Source of the DNA: Parabacteroides distasonis
Lineage (GTDB): Bacteria; Bacteroidota; Bacteroidia; Bacteroidales; Tannerellaceae
Length of the DNA: 64,000 nucleotides
Reading direction: 5' to 3'
Assembly (NCBI RefSeq): GCF_004793765.1
Contig: NZ_SRYM01000003.1
Coordinates: forward strand, 1 to 64,000
Positions 26,897 through 35,955 of the stretch are shown piece after piece (positions within the stretch are counted from its first letter, which is position 1; each line of letters begins with the position of its first letter). The position numbers and the translations under genes were made by a program. The notes beneath the pieces are model-generated. The model was not told where the DNA came from. It did not search any database and was given only the letters and a program-made list of their open reading frames with translations.

Positions 26897-28156
26897 ATGT
26901 TTGACATAGACAGATGGACAGAGATATGGGTGACGATCACCCGAAACAAGACGCGCAGCTTGTTAACCTGCTTCGGTGTATTTTGGGGCATCCTGATGTT
27001 GGTGATTCTATTGGGGGCCGGAAACGGGATGAAGAACGCCATGTTCTCGAATATCAACGGATTTGCCACGAACTCCGCCTTCTTTTTTTCCGACCGGACC
27101 AGCGAATCGTACAAAGGCTTTAACAAGGGACGCCAATGGGACATGCGAAATCGGGACGTGGAAAGCATCCGGAAACAGGTGAAGGACATCGAGGCCGTCT
27201 CCCCCATCATCTGGGGAAATAGCTCGGACAAGAATATCGTTTTCGGCCAATTAAGCGGTACTTATAACGTAAAAGGGGTACAGCCCGATTATTTCAAGAT
27301 CGAGACCCAACAGCTTTATTACGGACGGTTGCTAAACGAGATCGACGAGATCGAGAAGCGTAAGGTTTGTTTGATCGGTGCCAAGGTGAACGAGGTATTG
27401 TTCAAGGGAAAGGATCCTTGCGGGAAATATATCCGGGTAAACGGGATTTACTACCAAGTGGTAGGCGTCACGAAGCAACGGGCTTCTAGCGTCAATATCG
27501 GCGGACGGGCCGAGGAAAGCGTATTCCTCCCTTTCAGCACCATGCAACAGACGCTGAACCAAGGGGATATCATTCACTTCTTGTGCGTGAGCGCCAAACC
27601 CGGCTATAAGATCGATCCGGTGATCACGCAGATCAAGGATATCATAAAGAGCCAGAACCAGATCTCTCCTACCGACCCGCAGGCCGTGACGGTGATCAAC
27701 TTGGCGGCTCAGTTCGAGACCTTCAATATGTTATTTATCGGTATCGACATCTTGATCTGGCTCGTGGGTATGGGTACGTTATTGGCGGGTATCATCGGTG
27801 TAAGTAATATCATGATGGTAACGGTCAAGGAGCGTACCCGGGAAATCGGCGTACGCAGGGCTATCGGAGCGAAACCTTGGAACATCATCTCGCAGATCAT
27901 GAGCGAGAGTCTGCTACTTACGGCCTTAGCGGGTTTGTTGGGGTTAAGCGCCGGGGTATTCCTGCTCGATCTGGTAGATAAGATCATGAGTGCCCAGCCG
28001 GCTTCCAACGGAACCATGATGGAGCATCCGGAGGTAAGCATCCAGATCGCAGTAGCGGCCACGGTGATCTTATTATTCAGCGGTCTGCTGGCCGGGCTGA
28101 TCCCCGCATGGCGAGCTATGCAGATCAAGGCGATAGATGCCATACGAGAAGAATAA
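26897..28156 (+). CDS. MacB-like ABC permease 2 (FtsX fold)
   Basis: 419 residues, same topology as permease 1: an N-terminal helix (CFGVFWGILMLVILLGAG), a periplasmic domain and three C-terminal helices with GVSNIMMVTVKERTREIGVR. It follows permease 1 by 21 bp. Two separate half-permeases plus a separate ATPase replace the single fused MacB of E. coli; this is a common arrangement in Bacteroidetes. Confidence 0.9.
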   Translation: MFDIDRWTEIWVTITRNKTRSLLTCFGVFWGILMLVILLGAGNGMKNAMFSNINGFATNSAFFFSDRTSESYKGFNKGRQWDMRNRDVESIRKQVKDIEAVSPIIWGNSSDKNIVFGQLSGTYNVKGVQPDYFKIETQQLYYGRLLNEIDEIEKRKVCLIGAKVNEVLFKGKDPCGKYIRVNGIYYQVVGVTKQRASSVNIGGRAEESVFLPFSTMQQTLNQGDIIHFLCVSAKPGYKIDPVITQIKDIIKSQNQISPTDPQAVTVINLAAQFETFNMLFIGIDILIWLVGMGTLLAGIIGVSNIMMVTVKERTREIGVRRAIGAKPWNIISQIMSESLLLTALAGLLGLSAGVFLLDLVDKIMSAQPASNGTMMEHPEVSIQIAVAATVILLFSGLLAGLIPAWRAMQIKAIDAIREE

Positions 28157-28189
28157 ACAACAATTGTCAATTAATAAAACTATATAATC

Positions 28190-29311
28190 ATGAAGAATCG
28201 CATTGTAAAAAAGATCCTGCGTATCATTTTATTAGTACTTGTAGGAGCAGCGGTAATCGGCACATTCTATTTCTTATGGAAGAAAGCGCAACCGGTCATC
28301 ACCGTTTATGAGATCGTAACCCCTGAAAAAGGAGATGTGGAAACCAAGACAGTCGCTACCGGAAACGTAGAGCCTCGTTTCGAAGTGGAGATCAAGCCGC
28401 AGATTTCCGGTATCATCTCCGAGCTGAAGAAAGAAGCGGGGCAGATGGTCCAAGCGGGAGAGATTATCGCCATTATCAAGGTAATCCCTGAGATGGTACA
28501 GCTCAACAGCGCCGAGTCGCGCGTGAACCTTGCCAATATCTCTTTAAAGCAAGTGGAAGAGACTTATAAGCGGGATACGCAATTATTTAAGCAAGGTGTT
28601 ATCGCCCAAGAAGATTTCGATCTTTCCAAGGCGAACTACCTGAAAGCCGTGGAGGAAAAAAATAACGCGCAAAGTGCCTTGGAGATTATCCGCGACGGTA
28701 TAGCCAAGAACTCCAATGTGTCCAGTACGACCCAAATCCGTAGTACCATTACTGGGATGATCTTGGATATCCCCGTTAAAGTAGGTAACTCGGTTATCCA
28801 AGCGAATAATTTCAATGATGGTACAACGATCGCTACCGTAGCCAACATGAACGACATGATCTTCAAAGGAAACGTAGACGAGACCGAGATCGGACGCATC
28901 CACGAGGGAATGCCGATCAAATTGACCGTCGGTGCCATGGAAAGCCGTTCATTTGACGCTTTGCTGGAATATGTATCGCCCAAGGGAGTAGACAAGAATG
29001 GAGCCATTCAATTTGAGATCAAGGCGGCCGTAACGATCCCCGAAGATGCTTTCATCCGTGCGGGCTATAGCGCCAACGCCGAGATCGTGCTAAAACGTGC
29101 GGAAGACGTGCTTACGATCCCGGAAAGCACAGTCGAGTTCCAAGGGGATTCCGCATTCGTTCAGTTAGTTAAACAAGAGCAACCTGAACAAGTCTTCGAG
29201 AAACATCCCGTAAAGGTAGGTCTGTCCGACGGTATCAAGATCGAGATTCAAGAAGGATTGGCCGCAACCGATAAAGTCCGGGGCGCAGCAATTGATCCGA
29301 ATAAGAAATAA
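28190..29311 (+). CDS. Periplasmic adaptor (HlyD/MacA-type membrane fusion protein)
   Basis: 373 residues. An N-terminal membrane anchor (IILLVLVGAAVIGTFYFLW), a lipoyl-like half motif (VEPRFEVEIKPQISGIISEL), a helical hairpin of about 80 residues, the second lipoyl half (STITGMILDIPVKVGNSV) and a beta-barrel domain. The adaptor bridges the inner-membrane ABC complex to TolC. It lies 33 bp after permease 2 and 12 bp before the TolC gene. Confidence 0.9.
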   Translation: MKNRIVKKILRIILLVLVGAAVIGTFYFLWKKAQPVITVYEIVTPEKGDVETKTVATGNVEPRFEVEIKPQISGIISELKKEAGQMVQAGEIIAIIKVIPEMVQLNSAESRVNLANISLKQVEETYKRDTQLFKQGVIAQEDFDLSKANYLKAVEEKNNAQSALEIIRDGIAKNSNVSSTTQIRSTITGMILDIPVKVGNSVIQANNFNDGTTIATVANMNDMIFKGNVDETEIGRIHEGMPIKLTVGAMESRSFDALLEYVSPKGVDKNGAIQFEIKAAVTIPEDAFIRAGYSANAEIVLKRAEDVLTIPESTVEFQGDSAFVQLVKQEQPEQVFEKHPVKVGLSDGIKIEIQEGLAATDKVRGAAIDPNKK

Positions 29312-29323
29312 AAGAAAGATTGT

Positions 29324-30682
29324 ATGATGAGAAGAAATTTATATATGCTGGCAATCGCTTCCCTCCTGTCCGGAAACTATGTTTTCGCTCAAGATACGGT
29401 GAAGCAATGGAGTCTGGAGGAGTGCATCCAATATGCCATCGAGCATAATATCGACTTAAAGCAAAAGGAGCAGGAACAGGAAAGCCGAAAAGTAGACTTA
29501 CATACCAGTAAATACAGCTGGCTCCCGGCCTTAAACGGCAGTCTTGGACAGAGCTTCCAGTTCGGACGCTCCACGTCTAAATCCGGGGTGATCGTGGACC
29601 AGAACGCCGCCAATTCCACATTGGGGATCAATCTGGACATGCCTTTATTCGACGGGTTAAAAATACCGAACGATATCGCCGCCCGCAAACTTGATCTAAA
29701 AGCGTCTATCGAGAACTTGAATAAGGCGAGAGAAGACCTATCCATCAATATAGCTTCCTACTACCTGCAAGTACTTTATAATAAAGAGCTACTGAAAATA
29801 GCGCAACTACAAGTGGAACTAGACAAAGAGCAGGTGAATAAAACGGAGGCCATGGTGAACGCCGGAAAGGTGCCTCTTTCCCAACTGTATGATATCAAGG
29901 CCCAATTAGCGAAAGATGAGGTCACGCTCACCGAGTCGCAAAACAATGTGAACCTCGCTTTACTGGATCTGGCGCAAAGTCTGGAACTAGAGCGAAGCGA
30001 CCGGAATTTCGATATACAGACTCCTGTAATTGAAGATGCGGTGGCTGATAATATGAGCAGTATCCTACCTCCGGAAAACATTTACGATCATGCGGTTACG
30101 TTCAAGCCTCAGATCAAGGAACAACAGTATTTGCTAGAGAGCCAAAAGAAAATGTTGCGTGTCGCGCAAGCGGGCTATTACCCCAAGTTAAATTTCGGGG
30201 CTAGTTACAGCAATGGATATTATCATTCTACTTCCGGAGGTGAATTTGCCGATACGCGTTCCTTTAGCGAGCAGTTTAAGCAGAATGGGCAAAAGATCAT
30301 CGGATTCTCATTGAGTATTCCACTTTTCAACCGCTTCCAAGTACGCAATAGCGTTCGTACCGCAAGGATCAACATTATCAACCGGGAATTGCTGATGGAA
30401 AATACAAAGAAAACATTATACAAGGAAATCCAGCAAGCGTACTACAACGCAACAGCTTCCCAAGAGAAATATACGGCTTCCGACAAATCCGTCACGGCGA
30501 GCAAGGAGGCGTTCAATTATGCCCAAGAGCGTTACAACGCAGGTAAAAGCACTGTCTTTGAATTTAATGAGGCTAAAACAAAATACGCGCAAAGTCTAGC
30601 GGAACAGGCACAGGCCAAATATGATTTTATCTTCCGTACGAAGATTCTAGATTTCTATAATGGCAACCCGATCCGTCTATAA
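29324..30682 (+). CDS. TolC-family outer-membrane efflux channel
   Basis: 452 residues with a signal peptide ending near VFAQ. Two long helical outer-membrane-efflux repeats are visible, each with the usual Ala/Gln-rich coiled coil (AREDLSINIASYYLQVLYN in the first, TLYKEIQQAYYNATASQEKY in the second) and the NAGKVPLSQL and NAGKSTVFEF turns. It forms the trimeric exit duct for the ABC efflux complex encoded just upstream. A strong terminator follows, so it ends the operon. Confidence 0.93.
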   Translation: MMRRNLYMLAIASLLSGNYVFAQDTVKQWSLEECIQYAIEHNIDLKQKEQEQESRKVDLHTSKYSWLPALNGSLGQSFQFGRSTSKSGVIVDQNAANSTLGINLDMPLFDGLKIPNDIAARKLDLKASIENLNKAREDLSINIASYYLQVLYNKELLKIAQLQVELDKEQVNKTEAMVNAGKVPLSQLYDIKAQLAKDEVTLTESQNNVNLALLDLAQSLELERSDRNFDIQTPVIEDAVADNMSSILPPENIYDHAVTFKPQIKEQQYLLESQKKMLRVAQAGYYPKLNFGASYSNGYYHSTSGGEFADTRSFSEQFKQNGQKIIGFSLSIPLFNRFQVRNSVRTARINIINRELLMENTKKTLYKEIQQAYYNATASQEKYTASDKSVTASKEAFNYAQERYNAGKSTVFEFNEAKTKYAQSLAEQAQAKYDFIFRTKILDFYNGNPIRL

Positions 30683-30727
30683 ACGTTAATTAACACAGCA
30701 CTTTTTTTCATTATACACACAAAGTTT

Positions 30728-30760
30728 AAGGGAAGATGTCCTTTATGGACATCTTCCCTT
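30728..30760 (+). terminator. Terminator hairpin after the efflux operon
   Basis: A 14-bp perfect stem (AAGGGAAGATGTCC, 30728-30741, with 30747-30760) and a 5-base loop. It would stop both the efflux transcript and, if the neighbouring promoter were inverted, its leftward transcript. Confidence 0.85.
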
Positions 30761-30780
30761 TCAGCATCCATTAAGGCATT

Positions 30781-30797
30781 TAGTCTGCACAGAACTA
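30781..30797 (+). repeat. Left inverted repeat of a putative invertible promoter
   Basis: TAGTCTGCACAGAACTA. It matches the reverse complement of 31034-31050 at 16 of 17 bases. Confidence 0.55.
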
Positions 30798-30943
30798 TGT
30801 TTAACAGCATAATTAACAGACAGATAGCTAAGACCAAAAACCCTCCTGCCAGTTATCATAATGCAACAAGATCCCCAGTACAACTAAATTGAATTTGGCA
30901 ATATCAATCAATATTATATTAGTTTTAGAATGTTTTATAACAG

Positions 30944-30976
30944 TTTGCTTTTTTATAATAAAAATTAGTATATTTG
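30944..30976 (+). promoter_or_regulatory. Promoter of SusC/SusD pair 2
   Basis: A TTTG box (30944-30947) is 21 bp from TATATTTG (30969-30976), matching the Bacteroidetes TTTG-N19-21-TAnnTTTG consensus. It lies between the inverted repeats and points toward the SusC gene, so this sequence is in the ON state. Confidence 0.75.
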
Positions 30977-31033
30977 CGGCTGTGATTTTCAGGAGTCTTG
31001 GTGTGTACATTTTTTTGATAAGTATTTTAACTG

Positions 31034-31050
31034 TAGTTCTGTGCAAACTA
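31034..31050 (-). repeat. Right inverted repeat of a putative invertible promoter
   Basis: TAGTTCTGTGCAAACTA, inverted copy of 30781-30797 with one mismatch. The 236 bp between the arms hold the promoter. Confidence 0.55.
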
Positions 31051-31101
31051 TGGGTCTCTTGAAAAAATACTGTGTGTCTAATTAACAAACAAATTCATTC
31101 T

Positions 31102-34100
31102 ATGAAGCACAAATTAACGCTTGTACTACTCTCATTCTTTCTGGGAGTGCAGTGTATGGTCGCCCAGCAAATGAAGGTGACCGGTGTAGTGATTAATGAA
31201 GATGATGGGGAGCCTGTTATAGGTGCATCCATCGTAGTAAAAGGAACCACTATTGGAACCATTACCGATTTAGATGGTAAATTTGAGTTAGAAACTCAGA
31301 AAGATGCTAAGCTAATTATTTCTTATGTAGGTTTACGGACTCAAGAAACTACAGCTCAGCAAAACATGAGAATTGTTCTTTCTTCAGATTCTCAAGCTAT
31401 AGATGAAGTTGTTGTCGTAGCTTATGGTACCGCAAAGAAAAGTTCTTTTACAGGTTCCGCATCCACGGTGGGTGCCGCTTTGATGGACAAACGTCCATTG
31501 AGTAACGCCCTCTCCGCATTAGAAGGAAACACTTCCGGAGTACAAATGACTTCCTCTATCGGACAACCGGGAGAAGCTGCCAAGGTAACGATCCGTGGTT
31601 TTGGTTCAGTAAACGCAGATAATGCTCCTTTATATGTAGTGGATGGTGCCATCTTCAGTGGTGATATCTCTTCTATCAGCCCATCTGATATCGAATCAAT
31701 GACAATTTTAAAAGATGCCGCTTCTACATCTTTGTATGGATCTAGCGCAGGTAACGGTGTGGTTTTGATCACGACTAAGAAAGGTTCTAGCAGCAGTGGC
31801 GCAGGTGTTACCTTGAGTATCTCACAAGGTTGGTCTAGCAGAGCTTATAACGATTACGCAAAAGTAGGTGTATACGATTATTATCCTTTGCAATGGCAAA
31901 TGTTGAGAAACGCAAATATGTCACTCGGACAAAGTGCTGCCGACGCTGCCGCTAATGCTTCTAAAGATATTATCAACAAATTAAAATATAATCCTTTCGT
32001 AGGAATCGCCAATGATGCGATCGTGGGCACAGACGGTTTATTGAATCCATCAGCCTCGGCTTTAAAATGGGGTGAGGACCTTGATTGGGAAGATGCCGCT
32101 TACCGTACCGGACATCGCCAAGAATATAATGTAAGCTACAATACAAAAACAGAAAAGAGCGACACATATGCTTCCATAGGCTATCTGAATGATAAGGGAT
32201 ATATGATTAAGACAGACTTTGAGCGTTACAACGCACGCTTGAACTATAATATCTATCCGGTGAAATGGTTCAAGAGTGGATTGAATTTAGGTTTAAGTCG
32301 TACAAACTCCAATTATTCTACTTCTACTTCTAGCAACTCCGCTGGTTATGGTAACTTATCTCGTTTCATTCGTTCTATGGCACCGATCTATCCGGTACAT
32401 AAGCATGATATTGAGACAGGGGCTTATTTGGATAAAGAAGGAAACGTAGTTACTGATCCGGCTTTATATACCTACGATTATGAAGGAGCCCGTATCTCCA
32501 GCAATGGACGCGACGGTATCGCTGAGGCCCTGTGGAACGATCGCTTGATGTCTACCACAAACTCTAGTGCCCGTACTTATGTAACGATCACTCCGATCGA
32601 AGGATTGAATTTAACAGTGAACTACGCATTTGACAATAAGGATGAACGCCGTAGAGTATATGAGAACCCAGAGGTAGGTGACGGAACCGCAGGACCGGGA
32701 CGTTTGAACATCCGAAATAGAAACTTCTTAACACAGACATTCAACCAGTTGATTAATTACACAAAGACTTTTGGTAAGCATAACATCGAAGCTTTGTTAG
32801 GCCATGAGAACTATAGCTACCGTTTACAATATAACTACGGTATGAAGACTAATGAGATCGTTTCCGGAACGTATGAGTACAGTAACTTCGTAAGCATAAG
32901 CTCAATGGATTCTTATACACGCGAATATAAGAAAGAAGGATACTTCGCTCGTTTGAACTATGATTTCGATGATAAATATTATGTAACAGCCTCGTATCGT
33001 CGTGACGGTTCCTCTCGCTTTAGCAAGGATAACCGTTGGGGTAACTTCTGGTCATTCGGAGCATCTTGGCGTATCAGCCAAGAAGATTTCATGGAAAACT
33101 TGACTTGGGTGGACAATTTGAAACTGAGGGCATCCTACGGTGAAACCGGAAACGATGCCATCTATTATACAGATGATGACACACAACAGGATTACTATCC
33201 TTATCAAACCTTGTATAATTTGGGTATCAACAACGGTTTGGAAGCAGGTCTCTACTTCCCGACTATGGCAAACAATAATTTGAAATGGGAGACACAGGTT
33301 TCTACCGATGTCGCTTTAGAATTCGGATTGTTCGGTCGCTTGAATGGTACGGTCGAGTTCTTCCGTAAGGCCTCCAGAGACTTGTTATTCAATGTTAGCC
33401 AACCGTTATCCAGTGGTGTCGAAAAGATCGTACAAAACATTGGTAAAGTTCGTAACCAAGGGGTGGAAATCGACTTAAACTACCAAGTATTAAAATCAAA
33501 AGATTGGAAATTATCAGTCGGCGCAAACGCTACATTCATCAATAATAAGGTGACTCGTCTGCCTGATGCCAACCGGAAAGATGGTATCATCAAAGACTCT
33601 AAGAAATTGATGGAGGGACATTCAATCTATGAGTTCTGGTTACGTCAATGGTGGGGTGTTAATCCTGATAACGGAGATGGATTGTATATCTTTGATGCCG
33701 AAAACAACACCGATGCGAATGGTAATATTAAAGATGCGGTAAAAAAGACACTTGTAGAGAAAGATGGTCAAGTATTGACAAACTCTTATAGCTATGCGAA
33801 ATATGATTTCAGTGGTTCTGCCGTTCCGAAAGTATATGGTGGTTTCAATATCAATTTGAGCTATAAGGCATTCGACCTTTCTACCGTATTCTCTTATTCA
33901 TTAGGAGGCAAGGTGCTTGACTCGAGTTATAGAGGATTGATGGATGTAGGTGAGTTCGGTTATGCGATGTCACCGGATCTACATAACGCATGGACAACTC
34001 CGGGCCAGATCACAGATGTACCTCGTTTGGACAATAACTCAGGTCATGCGACTAGCATTGGACAATCCTATTCTACACGTTGGTTGACAAACGCAAATTA

Positions 34101-34317
34101 CTTGAACTTGCGTACTGTCACTTTGGCTTACAACTTGCCTAAGTCTATCCTAAACGTTATCAACATCAAGAGTGCACGCGTCAATGTCAGCGCAGAGAAC
34201 TTATTCATGTTGAAAGCCCGTCAAGGTCTGAATCCGCAAGCTAACTATGCCGGAGTATCTTACAATGAATATATGCCGGCTAAGAACTTTACGATCGGTT
34301 TAAATGTATCGTTCTAA
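31102..34317 (+). CDS. SusC-like TonB-dependent outer-membrane transporter, pair 2
   Basis: 1071 residues. Signal peptide ending near CMVAQQ, carboxypeptidase-regulatory-like domain (VIGASIVVKGTTIGTITDLDG), TonB-box region DEVVVVAYG, plug (IRGFGSVNADNAPLYVVDGA) and a barrel ending FTIGLNVSF. The ATG at 31102 gives a normal signal peptide; the longer frame from 31072 adds ten residues before it. The SusD partner starts 30 bp downstream. Its promoter appears invertible, so expression is probably phase-variable. The substrate is unknown; an S9 peptidase follows after a terminator, which hints at peptides or a RagAB-like role. Confidence 0.95.
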   Translation: MKHKLTLVLLSFFLGVQCMVAQQMKVTGVVINEDDGEPVIGASIVVKGTTIGTITDLDGKFELETQKDAKLIISYVGLRTQETTAQQNMRIVLSSDSQAIDEVVVVAYGTAKKSSFTGSASTVGAALMDKRPLSNALSALEGNTSGVQMTSSIGQPGEAAKVTIRGFGSVNADNAPLYVVDGAIFSGDISSISPSDIESMTILKDAASTSLYGSSAGNGVVLITTKKGSSSSGAGVTLSISQGWSSRAYNDYAKVGVYDYYPLQWQMLRNANMSLGQSAADAAANASKDIINKLKYNPFVGIANDAIVGTDGLLNPSASALKWGEDLDWEDAAYRTGHRQEYNVSYNTKTEKSDTYASIGYLNDKGYMIKTDFERYNARLNYNIYPVKWFKSGLNLGLSRTNSNYSTSTSSNSAGYGNLSRFIRSMAPIYPVHKHDIETGAYLDKEGNVVTDPALYTYDYEGARISSNGRDGIAEALWNDRLMSTTNSSARTYVTITPIEGLNLTVNYAFDNKDERRRVYENPEVGDGTAGPGRLNIRNRNFLTQTFNQLINYTKTFGKHNIEALLGHENYSYRLQYNYGMKTNEIVSGTYEYSNFVSISSMDSYTREYKKEGYFARLNYDFDDKYYVTASYRRDGSSRFSKDNRWGNFWSFGASWRISQEDFMENLTWVDNLKLRASYGETGNDAIYYTDDDTQQDYYPYQTLYNLGINNGLEAGLYFPTMANNNLKWETQVSTDVALEFGLFGRLNGTVEFFRKASRDLLFNVSQPLSSGVEKIVQNIGKVRNQGVEIDLNYQVLKSKDWKLSVGANATFINNKVTRLPDANRKDGIIKDSKKLMEGHSIYEFWLRQWWGVNPDNGDGLYIFDAENNTDANGNIKDAVKKTLVEKDGQVLTNSYSYAKYDFSGSAVPKVYGGFNINLSYKAFDLSTVFSYSLGGKVLDSSYRGLMDVGEFGYAMSPDLHNAWTTPGQITDVPRLDNNSGHATSIGQSYSTRWLTNANYLNLRTVTLAYNLPKSILNVINIKSARVNVSAENLFMLKARQGLNPQANYAGVSYNEYMPAKNFTIGLNVSF

Positions 34318-34347
34318 ATTCATAATACATCAAACAAAGGAAAAGAT

Positions 34348-35868
34348 ATGAAAAATATACAATTATTCAAACACATCGCAGCAGGACTGCTTCTAAGTGG
34401 CTCGCTTATCGGCACAAGCTGTTCCAGCGATTATATGGATACAATCCCAACCGAGAACGTTTCATTCACGACAGTATCCACTTCGCTCGACAATCTTTAT
34501 CTTGCACTGAACGGTATTCATCGTAAGATGGTATCTCAAGACTTAGGCAACCAAGGTTTGGGAGGTGAACCCGGTTTCATCATCGGTCGAGAAGCGTTGG
34601 CTGATGATTTGACATGGGACACGCAGACTTGGCATCAAGGTTTCTTAAACTGGAGTTATCCAACGAACGCAACAAGTTCGTACAACTCCGGTGAGTGGGA
34701 AACTTATTATAAGTTCATTTTGAATGCAAACAACATCTTGAAAGCGTTGAATGATAACTTTAGCGATGAGTCAAAACTCACAGATAGCGAAAAAGCGCTT
34801 GCGAACCATATCAAGGGCGAGTGTTTGGCAATTCGTGCATGGAGTCATTTCAATCTAGTACAATATTATGCGAAACCATATCGTAACGGACAGGACAACT
34901 CTCAACCGGGAGTTCCTTATCGTACGAGTCCGGAAATCGAGCCTATGGCACGTAATACGGTAGAAGAGGTGTACACGAAGATTCACGGGGACTTAGACGA
35001 AGCGTTGAACTTATTGGCAGACTATGAGCCAAATGATAAGAATCATTATAGCCTAGCATCGGTTTACGGATTGAAAGCACGTGCTCTTCTGACTCAACAG
35101 AAATACGCAGACGCAGCTACGGCCGCAGTGAATTCTATCAATGAAGCAGAGAAAGATGGCTGTAAGATCATGTCTCAGTCTGAATTGATGAATGGTTTCG
35201 CTAATATCACTTCCGCTACGAAAGAGGCTATGTATGCCGCTATGACGCAGAATGACCAAACGGTTTATTTCTACTCTTTCTATGCGTATATGTCTTGGAA
35301 CTTCAACTCCAGCTCTATCCGCACAGGTATCAAATGTATCAGCCAAAGTACTTACGACTTAATGTCGCCAACCGATCTTCGCCGTCAATGGTGGGATCCG
35401 ACAGGAAAGGCAGAAGTGCCCGCAACTTCTTACAACCAGCGTGTTTATCAGAACCGCAAGTTCACGGCACGCTCTACAGCTGATGCTGTAGGTGATTTTG
35501 CCTTCATGCGTATCAGCGAAATGTACTTGACAGCAGCCGAGGCTTTCGCTCGTTCCAATCAAGACGCAAAAGCAAAGGAATATTTGCAAGCCTTGTTGAA
35601 AGAACGTGATCCAGAGTACAAGGATTTGGGTAACACAGGCGCAAAACTAGCGGATGAGATCATGACACATCGCCGTATCGAACTTTGGGGCGAAGGTTTC
35701 CGTTGGTTCGACTTGAAACGTCTAGGTTTGCCATTGGATAGAACCGGTTCTAATTTTGACGCTACTTTCTGTGGCTTCTTGCACAAGGATCCGAATGCTG
35801 ATGGCTGGATCTTCGAGATTCCAAAAAAGGAAACAGATTTCAACGACTTGATCGAAAAGAACTATTAA
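34348..35868 (+). CDS. SusD/RagB-like surface lipoprotein, pair 2
   Basis: 506 residues. Lipobox IGTSCSSDYMD; the helical RagB/SusD fold is shown by AIRAWSHFNLVQYYAKPY in the N-half and RRIELWGEGFRWFDLKRLG near the C terminus. It works with the SusC barrel encoded 30 bp upstream. A terminator follows 32 bp after the stop. Confidence 0.95.
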   Translation: MKNIQLFKHIAAGLLLSGSLIGTSCSSDYMDTIPTENVSFTTVSTSLDNLYLALNGIHRKMVSQDLGNQGLGGEPGFIIGREALADDLTWDTQTWHQGFLNWSYPTNATSSYNSGEWETYYKFILNANNILKALNDNFSDESKLTDSEKALANHIKGECLAIRAWSHFNLVQYYAKPYRNGQDNSQPGVPYRTSPEIEPMARNTVEEVYTKIHGDLDEALNLLADYEPNDKNHYSLASVYGLKARALLTQQKYADAATAAVNSINEAEKDGCKIMSQSELMNGFANITSATKEAMYAAMTQNDQTVYFYSFYAYMSWNFNSSSIRTGIKCISQSTYDLMSPTDLRRQWWDPTGKAEVPATSYNQRVYQNRKFTARSTADAVGDFAFMRISEMYLTAAEAFARSNQDAKAKEYLQALLKERDPEYKDLGNTGAKLADEIMTHRRIELWGEGFRWFDLKRLGLPLDRTGSNFDATFCGFLHKDPNADGWIFEIPKKETDFNDLIEKNY

Positions 35869-35899
35869 CACTCTTTTTACGTTAACTTACATTAATCAC

Positions 35900-35939
35900 A
35901 ATCCCCAAAGTATACTTTAACAGGTTATCTTTGGGGATT
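35900..35939 (+). terminator. Terminator after SusC/SusD pair 2
   Basis: An 11-bp stem (AATCCCCAAAG, 35900-35910, with 35929-35939) with an 18-base loop, ending in TTTCTTA. Confidence 0.75.
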
Positions 35940-35955
35940 TCTTATATCACTATTT

